From NCBI GenBank assembly GCA_014376935.1, contig JACMQO010000167.1, positions 1 to 36,745 on the forward strand: DNA of 36,745 nucleotides. Direction: 5' to 3'. The position numbers and the translations under genes were made by a program. This document shows positions 14,205 to 21,800 of the stretch, piece after piece. This DNA is from Bdellovibrio sp. (GTDB taxonomy: Bacteria; Bdellovibrionota; Bdellovibrionia; Bdellovibrionales; Bdellovibrionaceae). The notes under the pieces were generated by a model that was not told where the DNA came from, ran no database searches, and saw only the letters and a program-made list of their open reading frames with translations. Position 1 is the first letter of the stretch. The number at the start of each line of letters is the position of its first letter.

Positions 14205-16538
14205 TTATTTTTTCTTGGCTTGGTCTAGTACTTTTATTTTCTGCTTCACTTTAAAATAGCCGTCCCAAGGGTCTTTGCGCCGACTCAGAATTTTTTCTAC
14301 GGTCTTCAGCGTAAAACTATTTGGAGCTGCCAACTTTGTTAATTCTTTCCACGAAATGGGTAGGGCTACCGACGCTTGTGGTGTGGCTCGTACCGAAAAG
14401 GGAACGATGGCTGTAGCTCCTTCACCATTTCGTAAATAATCTAAAAATATTTTATTTTTTCTATTCTTTTTAAGTAACTGGGTGGTGTAGCGATCCGGAT
14501 CATTAGAAACCATTTGATCACAAACACTTTTTGCAAAGTTTTTAATTTCATCCCATGCGTAAACGGGAGCAACGGGAACATGAATGTGTAAGCCTTTGTT
14601 ACCGCTGACTTTCAAAAAGTTCTTTAAATTTAATTGATCCAATATTTTTTTTAGTTGTAATGCAGCCGTTTTAACTTCTTTCCAGGACACTGTTGGATCA
14701 GGATCTAAATCGAAAACAATTAAATCTGGGTTATCCATATGATCAACGTGCGTGCCCCAAGCATGCAGCTCTAATGCATTGATCTGAATCAAATGCAGTA
14801 AGCCATCTAAGTCACGAATAGAAACATCTTCAGCTTCGCGGTCTAAGTGTTTTTGAAAAAAGCATGGTTTACCTTGGCCGAAAGGGCAGCGTAACAAGGA
14901 AAGGGGGCGATTTATAATATGCGGTAAAATCCATTTCTGAATAGATTTGTAATAATTGACCAAATCTAATTTTGTGACTCTTCCTTCTTTAAAAATCACT
15001 TTATCTGGATGAGTTACCCGAATCCCGTCCGATTTTAATCTGACCGCAATTTCTTTTTTCACAGTTTTAGCTTTCTTGTCTTCGCGTAAACCTTTAAAGG
15101 CCGCATGACGTAAAATGTGCTTAGAAGTCCAAGCGCCGAATTCAACGTTGGCAACAAGCTGGGGTTTCAGCCATCGAACAGATCCAGCCGTCGAAGGTTT
15201 TATAAAAAATGGATTTTCTTTCGATAATAACTTTGCCATTTTTTTTTCTAATCCAAGAGAATTTTTGCTATTAAATCCGGTGCCGACGCGACCCACATAA
15301 GTCAGATACCCTTTGTCGTCGTATTCACCTAAAAGGAGCGCGCCAATACTTTTACTGTTTTCTTGAACAGAGTACCCGCCAATGACAAACTCCTGAACGC
15401 GAGTACATTTTGTTTTTACCCAATCGGTACTGCGTCCCGAATTGTAAGCGGCGTCAACGTTTTTTGAAATGATACCTTCAAAACCTAGTCGGCAGGCCTC
15501 TTTAAAAACGTCGTTACCGTCAGCGATTTGGTGATCGCTAAAAATTATATTTTTTAATTTGGCGTTTTTTATCAGTTCTGAAAGTAACTTTTTTCTTTCA
15601 AGTAGCGGCAAGTCTTTCAAATCTTTGCCGTTTAAATAAAGAAGATCAAAGACGTAATAGACTAAATCTTGGCTTCGTCCATCTGTCAGTGCATCTTGTA
15701 GGCCGTCAAACTGGCTGCGGCCCTTGTCGTCAACCCATGCTATTTCGCCGTCAATGAAGAATGATTTGGCTTTAATTCTCTTCATTTCGTCGACGGTGGC
15801 TTTGTATTTGGCGCTCCAATCTAGTCCACTGCGCGTTAACATTTGAACGCGAGTATTTTCTTTACGACATAGGCTTCGGTACCCATCGAATTTTATTTCG
15901 TGAATCCATTGATCGCCTTTGGGGGCTTGGTCAACCAAGGCGCACAGTTCGGGTTCGATAAAAGCGGGTAATTTTTTTGAGGGTAATTTAGAAATAGATT
16001 TCGCTACAACTTTCATTTCAGTTTTTTCGTCTGACTTTTTTGTTGGTTTCGACACGGTTTTCTTCGGCATAGACCCTGATCTTTTCATCAAAAGCCAATT
16101 CGCTTTTTTAGCTTTCAAATGAGTACGAACAAGTAACCAGCGCCCAGATAGACGATCGCCTTTTAACTCAAAATCAAGATGACCTTTTTTTAATTGCTGT
16201 TGCGGATTTCCGATTGGTTCCCAGGTGCCGTGATCCCAAATTTCGACCGTACCCGCGCCGTATTCTCCCTTAGGAATAGTTCCTTCAAAAGTTGCATAGC
16301 TGACGGGATGGTCTTCAACCTCGACGGCTAAGCGTTTTTCTTTCGTTGTTTTCGGAGGGCCCTTTGGAACGGCCCAACTTTTTAGAACTCCATCTAATTC
16401 TAAACGAAAATCATAATGTAAATGGGATGCATCATGTTTTTGAATAACAAAAATATGACCTTCTTTGCCCGGTTTGCGACCGTCCGGTTCCTTCGTCCTT
16501 TTAAAGTCACGTTTCAGATGGTATTCTTTAAGACTCAT
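14205..16538 (-). CDS. ligD: ATP-dependent DNA ligase D (non-homologous end joining)
   Basis: A 777-residue LigD with domain order phosphoesterase, ligase, polymerase. Residues ~5-155 are the 3'-phosphoesterase (KHDASHLHYDFRLELDG, then WAVPKGP and DHPVSYATFEG). Residues ~190-500 are the ligase, with motif I HEIKFDGYR and adenylated Lys216, the DGEI motif and the FEGIISK motif. Residues ~510-770 are the primase-like polymerase (YYKSIQKWILPHI, LIVFDLDPDP with its catalytic acidic pair, KVSGNKGLHIHVP). The order matches Pseudomonas-type LigD. A Ser/Lys-rich linker spans ~155-185. It overlaps the end of ku by 4 bases (ATGA), so translation is probably coupled. With Ku it would repair double-strand breaks without a template. 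Confidence 0.97.
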   Translation of the reverse strand: MSLKEYHLKRDFKRTKEPDGRKPGKEGHIFVIQKHDASHLHYDFRLELDGVLKSWAVPKGPPKTTKEKRLAVEVEDHPVSYATFEGTIPKGEYGAGTVEIWDHGTWEPIGNPQQQLKKGHLDFELKGDRLSGRWLLVRTHLKAKKANWLLMKRSGSMPKKTVSKPTKKSDEKTEMKVVAKSISKLPSKKLPAFIEPELCALVDQAPKGDQWIHEIKFDGYRSLCRKENTRVQMLTRSGLDWSAKYKATVDEMKRIKAKSFFIDGEIAWVDDKGRSQFDGLQDALTDGRSQDLVYYVFDLLYLNGKDLKDLPLLERKKLLSELIKNAKLKNIIFSDHQIADGNDVFKEACRLGFEGIISKNVDAAYNSGRSTDWVKTKCTRVQEFVIGGYSVQENSKSIGALLLGEYDDKGYLTYVGRVGTGFNSKNSLGLEKKMAKLLSKENPFFIKPSTAGSVRWLKPQLVANVEFGAWTSKHILRHAAFKGLREDKKAKTVKKEIAVRLKSDGIRVTHPDKVIFKEGRVTKLDLVNYYKSIQKWILPHIINRPLSLLRCPFGQGKPCFFQKHLDREAEDVSIRDLDGLLHLIQINALELHAWGTHVDHMDNPDLIVFDLDPDPTVSWKEVKTAALQLKKILDQLNLKNFLKVSGNKGLHIHVPVAPVYAWDEIKNFAKSVCDQMVSNDPDRYTTQLLKKNRKNKIFLDYLRNGEGATAIVPFSVRATPQASVALPISWKELTKLAAPNSFTLKTVEKILSRRKDPWDGYFKVKQKIKVLDQAKKK

Positions 16539-17389
16539 GCGTGTCTTTCGTGACTTGCGCTTTTGCGGATTTTAGCTCGCGTCTTCGTTTTTTTATGTTT
16601 GGCTGCCAAACTTTTTTGTAAAAGCGGCATTAAATCAACCACATTTGTATTTGTGCGTTCTTCTTTTTCTAAAGGTTCTGACTCTTTTGTCTCGCCTTTT
16701 TTTATTTTAGCTTTAATGTATTTTCGAAGCTCATCTTGATAAGTATCTTTATATTGCTCGGGTTTCCATTTAGCCGTCATATCTTCAACCAGCTTTTGCG
16801 CGACTGCTAACTCTTTTGCAGAAACTTTAACTTTTGCTAATTGTGCTTTATCTAAAAATTCGGCTTTTCCAACCTTCTGTACTTCGTGAGCGAAGCGAAG
16901 CACTTCAAGGATTAAGTATTCCCCTTTCGGAATGACACAGACTAGATGTTGGGAGTTATGCATGACGACTTTCGCAATGGCGACTTTTTTTGTTTCTTCT
17001 AAGACTTTACGCAAAAGCACGTAGCCTTTTTCGCCGTTTTTAGCTGGAGTTAGGTAGTAAGGATGGTCGAATAATAAAAAATCTAGATCTTCAAGCTGTA
17101 CAAAGTCTTCGATGTCGATCGTTTGCGTGGCTTTTGGATTCGCTTTGATAAAATCTTTCTCTTCAAGTACGACGAACTGGTGGGGTTCGTATTCATAACC
17201 TTTCACGATATTTGTGCGGGTAATATCTTTACCGGTAGATTTGTTGTATTGCTTATAGCCGATCATAGAGTTGTCGCGTTTGTCTAACATATGAAAGCTA
17301 ATTTTTTTTTCGTCTTTTGCGCTAAATACTTCGATAGGAATATTTAATAATCCAAAACTGATCGCGCCCTTCCAGATTGCTCGTGCCAT
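16535..17389 (-). CDS. ku: Ku DNA end-binding protein (non-homologous end joining)
   Basis: A 284-residue bacterial Ku homologue. The N-terminus (ARAIWKGAISFGLLNIPIEVFSA) is highly typical, followed by the family's KGYEYEPHQFVVLEEKDF and YYLTPAKNGEKGYVLLRKVLEE segments. The C-terminal extension is Lys-rich (KHKKTKTRAKIRKS), as in other bacterial Ku proteins that use basic tails for DNA binding or LigD recruitment. AAAAGGA lies 7 bases before the ATG. ligD follows with an ATGA overlap. Bacterial Ku forms a homodimeric ring on DNA ends and recruits LigD. Confidence 0.97.
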   Translation of the reverse strand: MARAIWKGAISFGLLNIPIEVFSAKDEKKISFHMLDKRDNSMIGYKQYNKSTGKDITRTNIVKGYEYEPHQFVVLEEKDFIKANPKATQTIDIEDFVQLEDLDFLLFDHPYYLTPAKNGEKGYVLLRKVLEETKKVAIAKVVMHNSQHLVCVIPKGEYLILEVLRFAHEVQKVGKAEFLDKAQLAKVKVSAKELAVAQKLVEDMTAKWKPEQYKDTYQDELRKYIKAKIKKGETKESEPLEKEERTNTNVVDLMPLLQKSLAAKHKKTKTRAKIRKSASHERHA

Positions 17390-17510
17390 GGTAATTCCTT
17401 TTCAAGTCTTAAAATTGCAGTCTTGTTCTTTTGTTCGCCGCCTACGCCAAAAGTCATTGCAATTTTGGTGCAAAAGACAGTTTAAAAATAAAGAAGGACC
17501 AGATCAAAGC

Positions 17511-17949
17511 ATGAAACGATTGCCTATTGATTTTGACCAGAAGAATCATCATCGAAACCGAGGCGTATTTGGGATTAGAAGACCCAGCTTGCCACACTTA
17601 CAAAGGCCGAAATACGACGCGCGTGCAAAGCATGTATAAGATGGGTGGCCACGGTTATGTCTATTTAATCTATGGAAATCATTTCTGCTTTAACGATATC
17701 ATGCGGAAGCGGCGTATACTTAAGAATGAAAAAAATTTGGCTGAGCTATGTTCAGGTCCAGGTAAGTTGTGTCAGGCCATGGGAATTGATCGAAACTGCG
17801 ATGGATTACGTCTAACAAGTAATGAACTTTGGATTGAAGAAGAAATACCTTTTGTTAAAGTAAAAAATCGGATTGATTCCAGTGCTCGCGTTGGAATCGA
17901 ATATGCGGCTGCCGCAAAAGAGTGGCCTCTGTTTGCGTCTAGGTCCTGA
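17511..17949 (+). pseudogene. mpg: Decayed 3-methyladenine (alkyladenine) DNA glycosylase gene
   Basis: Remnant of an AAG/Mpg-type glycosylase in at least two pieces. The ATG at 17511 encodes the family's opening (MKRLPIDF). The next family segment (RRIIIETEAYLG, with the catalytic Glu) is in the +1 frame, and the ~30 residues expected between (FYxxDTxxVARxLLGK) are missing, so a deletion also caused a frameshift. The sequence then runs well (GGHGYVYLIYGNHFCFN) but jumps straight to DIMRKRR, losing the AVLIRALEP segment in frame. ELCSGPGKLCQAMGI follows. The C-terminus ends early after KEWPL, and a family-like continuation appears in another frame. An ATG at 17527 could give a 140-residue product, but it would lack core elements. 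Confidence 0.75.
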
Positions 17950-18156
17950 ACAAAGAATTTTGACCCGAATAAGTTGTTCTCTGGGGGCGAATTTCCATAC
18001 GAACCTCTAGTCTCGGCTAGGAAAAATACTTCAAATAAAAATGAAGGCTAGTTAGGGCTCTTAAAGCTGCAAAATGACATGTTCCTAAACTCTGGTTGAA
18101 CATTTGCATTGAAAGCGATCAGCAGCCGAATGGGTTTGTAAAGTAAACAAGTTTAA

Positions 18157-19797
18157 ATGGTGGTCGAAGGGCTTTTGAAAGTAAGTGTGAAAAAACTAAG
18201 TGAACGCGTTTTAATATTATTAAATAGTTCAGTCGACCATGAATCCTTCATTCAGGCCCTTTCAAACTCTATGGAAACTTTTGGGTCAACGTCGGCCTCG
18301 AAAATTTTAAGCGAAATTGATAAGGGTGTTGGAGTATTGTTAGTTTCGAAAGAGGCCATTTCTTATGATGCCGTGATTAAACTTTCAGGCGCTCTGAATG
18401 CACAACCAACTTGGTCTAATATTCCTGTTGTAGTTTTACTGAACGAGCAAGATTTTGCAAAACGGAACGATTCTACTTTTAAACTATTAAAGACTTTGCG
18501 TAACCTAACGTTTTTAGAAAGGCCTGTCCCAATGAGTACTGTAAAAAGTGTCGTTCAAGCGGCCTTAGCTGAACGAAAACGACAATTCGAAGTGCACGAC
18601 CTTTTAAATACTTTAGAAATTTCTAAGAAAGAAGCCACCGACGCCAACCAGGCAAAAAGTAATTTTTTAGCAAACATGAGTCACGAAATCCGAACACCAT
18701 TGGCCGCGATTCTTGGCTATTCAGAATTGTTGGTCGAACCCAACATTACCGATATCGAACGGCAATATTATATTGATTCGGTTCGCCGTAACGGAAACTT
18801 AATGGTTTCATTGGTCGATAATATTTTGGACCTATCAAAAGTTGAATCCGGAAAATTTGAAGTTGAGTCTGTTGAGGTCTCAATTAAAGAAATGATTTCT
18901 GAAATTATATCTGAACTTGAACCTGCAGCTGCATCAAAAAAATTACGTCTGATGATCAATTACGATTCGTTTCGTTCAGATCTAATTGTGACAGATGTGA
19001 TTCGCTTGAAACAAATCTTGATGAATATCGTCGGAAACGCAATCAAGTTCACTCTCAATGGAACAATCCATTTAAAAGTGGGTACCGAGCCTTTAGTTGC
19101 TAATGAAAACAAAATGCACCTGAATATCGAAGTCACTGATAGTGGAATCGGTATTAGCGATGAACAAGCCAAGACTTTATTCCGCCCATTCACACAAGCC
19201 GACAATTCGATTACCCGCAAATTTGGTGGAACAGGCCTTGGTTTAGTCTTATCAAAAAAGCTGGCTCAAGCGATGGGTGGAGATTTAATATTAAAGAGAA
19301 GTGAGCCAAGCAAAGGCAGTACATTTAAAATTACGACGGTCGTAGGTCGTCCAAGCCATGACCAGGTCACCAAATTTAATACGATGAAAGATGTTACACC
19401 TGATAAATTTCATTCGTTACCACTGTATAAGCTTAAAATTTTAATCGTCGACGATTCGCAAGATAATCAATTCCTGATTAGCCATTTACTAAAAATGTAC
19501 GGAGCCGACGTTGAAACGGCAGATGACGGCGTCATGGCCATCGAAAAGGCCACGCGCGAAAATTACGAAATCGTGTTAATGGATATTCAAATGCCGAAGC
19601 TAGGCGGGTTAGAGGCGACGACCGAATTAAGAAGACAGCGCTACTTTAAACCCATTGTCGCGTTGACTGCGAACGCTTTAAAAGGCGATCGCGAAAGATG
19701 TTTCAGTGCTGGGTGCGATGGTTATTTAACAAAACCAATTCAAAGAAATGAATTGATTCAAACCATCTGCGACGTTTCAAGACGCCCTTTTAATTAA
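18157..19797 (+). CDS. Hybrid sensor histidine kinase with receiver domain
   Basis: A 546-residue soluble hybrid kinase. Residues ~17-138 form a receiver-like domain without a phosphorylatable Asp, with a Leu-Glu-Arg-Pro-Val loop in place of the usual Lys-Pro; this N-terminal domain is common in one group of hybrid kinases. HisKA follows with His176 (NFLANMSHEIRTPLAAILGYSE), then HATPase_c with N, G1 and G2 boxes (MNIVGNAIKFT, DSGIGIS, GGTGLGL). A C-terminal receiver starts near residue 425, with Asp476 (MDIQMP) and KPI. No membrane segment is present, so it senses cytoplasmic or partner signals. The start is uncertain: no ribosome site precedes the ATG, while GAAGG precedes an in-frame TTG at 18175. 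A terminator follows. Confidence 0.93.
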   Translation: MVVEGLLKVSVKKLSERVLILLNSSVDHESFIQALSNSMETFGSTSASKILSEIDKGVGVLLVSKEAISYDAVIKLSGALNAQPTWSNIPVVVLLNEQDFAKRNDSTFKLLKTLRNLTFLERPVPMSTVKSVVQAALAERKRQFEVHDLLNTLEISKKEATDANQAKSNFLANMSHEIRTPLAAILGYSELLVEPNITDIERQYYIDSVRRNGNLMVSLVDNILDLSKVESGKFEVESVEVSIKEMISEIISELEPAAASKKLRLMINYDSFRSDLIVTDVIRLKQILMNIVGNAIKFTLNGTIHLKVGTEPLVANENKMHLNIEVTDSGIGISDEQAKTLFRPFTQADNSITRKFGGTGLGLVLSKKLAQAMGGDLILKRSEPSKGSTFKITTVVGRPSHDQVTKFNTMKDVTPDKFHSLPLYKLKILIVDDSQDNQFLISHLLKMYGADVETADDGVMAIEKATRENYEIVLMDIQMPKLGGLEATTELRRQRYFKPIVALTANALKGDRERCFSAGCDGYLTKPIQRNELIQTICDVSRRPFN

Positions 19798-19808
19798 GGC
19801 GTTTTTTT
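19782..19808 (+). terminator. Rho-independent terminator after the hybrid kinase
   Basis: The stem ACGCC (19782-19786) and GGCGT (19798-19802), with an inner AT palindrome, is followed by seven T (19802-19808). It spans the overlapping stop codons of the convergent kinase and ABC-F genes. It has the right polarity for the plus strand only. Confidence 0.72.
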
Positions 19809-21385
19809 GATTCAAGATAATCTTCGTACGTTGTTTCTTTATCGTAAATAATTGATTGATCAATTTCAATAATGCGATTTGCTACGGTTTGAACGAATTC
19901 ATGGTCATGTGAAGTAAAAATTACGTTGCCTTTAAAACGTTTAATTCCATCATTCACAGCCGAAATACTTTCTAAATCCAAGTGACTTGTAGGGCCATCA
20001 AGCAAAAGTACGTTCGCGCCAGATAACATCATTTTAGATAACATGCAGCGCACTTTTTCTCCGCCGGATAAAACATTTGGTTTTTTTAAAGCATCGTTTC
20101 CACCAAAAAGCATTTTACCTAAGAAACCACGAATAAACGTAGAATCTTTTTCTTCAGAGTACTGGCTTAGCCAGTCGACCAAAGTTTCTTCTTCGCCATT
20201 AAAATATTTAGAATTGTCTGTCGGGAAGTAGTTACGAACCGTTGTTCCACCCCAAGCGAAAGTTCCTGAATCTGCTTCCATTTCGCCAGATAAGATATCC
20301 ATCAAAACGGTTTTTGCTAAGTCATTACGACCTAATAAAGCGATCTTTTCGCCTTTGCGCATAATAAAGCTAACGTTTTTCAAGATCACTTCGCCATCTA
20401 TTTTTTTCGAAATATTGTCGACTGTTAAAATGTCATTGCCTAATTCGCGTTTCAATTCAAAACCGATATAAGGTTGTTTGCGCGAAGATTTCGGCATTTC
20501 GGCGAAGTCTAACTTTTCTAATTGTTTTTGACGTGACGACGCTTGTCTAGACTTAGAAGCGTTCGCACTGAAGCGGCGAATGAAGGCTTGAAGCTCTTCG
20601 GCTTTGTCAGAGGCTTTCTTGTTTTGATCAGATAATAAACGTTGGCTTAACTCGCTCGCTTCGCGCCAGAAATCGTAGTTACCAGAAAATGTTGTCACTT
20701 TTGAATAATCGATATCGGCGATGTGCGTACAAACTTTATTTAAGAAATGACGGTCATGCGAAATAACGATGACGGTATTTTCAAAGTTTAATAAGAAATT
20801 TTCTAGCCACTGAATTGCGTAAATATCCAAGTGATTCGTAGGCTCATCTAGTAATAAAATATCGGGCTGTCCAAAAAGGGCTTGGGCTAAAAGGACTTTT
20901 ACTTTTTCTCCGCCGACTAGCTCGCTCATTAATCGGTGATGGTACGATTCATCGATGCCTAAGCCAGCTAACATGGTGCCGGCTTCAGATTCAGCTTCCC
21001 AACCGTTCAGTTCGGCGAATTGCATTTCTAGTTCAGAGGCTCTAACGCCGTCAGCTTCAGAAAAATCAGGGTTTGCGTACAAACGATCTTTTTCTTCCAT
21101 GACGTTGTATAATTTTTGATTACCCATCAAAACTGTTTTTAAAACAGGGTGGTTATCGAACGCGTAATGATCTTGTTTTAAAACAGAAAGGCGTAAATTT
21201 GCCCCGATGATGACTTCGCCGGTATTTGGTTCGATCTCTTTGGCTAAGATTTTTAAGAATGTTGTTTTACCCGCACCGTTAGCGCCGATAAGGCCGTAGC
21301 AGTTTCCTGGAGTAAACTTAACGTTTACCTCTTCAAAAAGTTTTTTTCCGCCAAAGCGTAAGCTGACATTTGATGTGCTGATCAT
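19790..21385 (-). CDS. ybiT: ABC-F ATPase, YbiT type, with degenerate second nucleotide site
   Basis: A 531-residue ABC-F protein with two ATPase domains and no membrane segment, of the ribosome-acting EttA/YbiT group. Domain 1 has Walker A GANGAGKT (34-41), an unusual signature LVGGE (156-160) and an intact Walker B with catalytic Glu181 (LLLDEPTNHLD). The linker (~245-310) is Arg/Lys/Ser-rich, as expected for the part that contacts tRNA. Domain 2 has GRNDLAKT in the Walker A position (352-359), a normal LSGGE (439-443) and LLLDGPTSHLD, where Gly464 replaces the catalytic Glu. Site 2 is probably unable to hydrolyse ATP. It overlaps the hybrid kinase stop by 8 bases. The ribosome site is only a weak GGA. 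Confidence 0.92.
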   Translation of the reverse strand: MISTSNVSLRFGGKKLFEEVNVKFTPGNCYGLIGANGAGKTTFLKILAKEIEPNTGEVIIGANLRLSVLKQDHYAFDNHPVLKTVLMGNQKLYNVMEEKDRLYANPDFSEADGVRASELEMQFAELNGWEAESEAGTMLAGLGIDESYHHRLMSELVGGEKVKVLLAQALFGQPDILLLDEPTNHLDIYAIQWLENFLLNFENTVIVISHDRHFLNKVCTHIADIDYSKVTTFSGNYDFWREASELSQRLLSDQNKKASDKAEELQAFIRRFSANASKSRQASSRQKQLEKLDFAEMPKSSRKQPYIGFELKRELGNDILTVDNISKKIDGEVILKNVSFIMRKGEKIALLGRNDLAKTVLMDILSGEMEADSGTFAWGGTTVRNYFPTDNSKYFNGEEETLVDWLSQYSEEKDSTFIRGFLGKMLFGGNDALKKPNVLSGGEKVRCMLSKMMLSGANVLLLDGPTSHLDLESISAVNDGIKRFKGNVIFTSHDHEFVQTVANRIIEIDQSIIYDKETTYEDYLESKKRLN

Positions 21386-21482
21386 AAGAAATCCAGTTTC
21401 AAAAATGAAGGTTTTTAAGAGTTAAAATATGAATCAGTTGTATACTTTGAATGGCCGAAAATGACAACATTCTCAGTAAAAA

Positions 21483-21698
21483 TTACCAAAGATAATAAGA
21501 TAATCCGCATAGGGCGATACCGACGCCCCAATCGGCTAAGGGCCCCTTCGTAAAATAGGGGTAGACCATCAGTAAAATGCCGATAATCAAGACGGAATGG
21601 TTAAGGTTTCGTTTACCTTGTCGAAACATCCAAAGACCAGCCACGCCAAAAACAATGTTAGCCATGATACTTGAAAGTGTGATCGACGATAAATCCAT
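21483..21698 (-). CDS. Small membrane protein (three predicted helices)
   Basis: A 71-residue very hydrophobic protein. Three helices are visible, around IMANIVFGVAGLWMF, SVLIIGILLMVYPYF and WGVGIALCGLSYYLW, separated by a basic turn (RQGKRN). The Gly-Ile-x-Leu-Met-Val-Tyr-Pro-Tyr-Phe motif resembles short proteins often labelled as amino acid transport proteins without experimental support. I prefer the ATG at 21698, which gives the usual family length; in-frame starts at 21719 (ATG) and 21731 (GTG) are possible. There is no ribosome site at any of them. A TACAGT box 5 bases before 21698 could make it leaderless. Function is unknown. Confidence 0.6.
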   Translation of the reverse strand: MDLSSITLSSIMANIVFGVAGLWMFRQGKRNLNHSVLIIGILLMVYPYFTKGPLADWGVGIALCGLSYYLW

Positions 21699-21800
21699 GT
21701 CTAACTGTATCAACCCCATGGGCAGTTGCACATAAAATTCAGTTGCCCTGGTCTTCTACATTTTATAAAACAAGGCCTGTTCTATTCGAAAGGATTCGCT

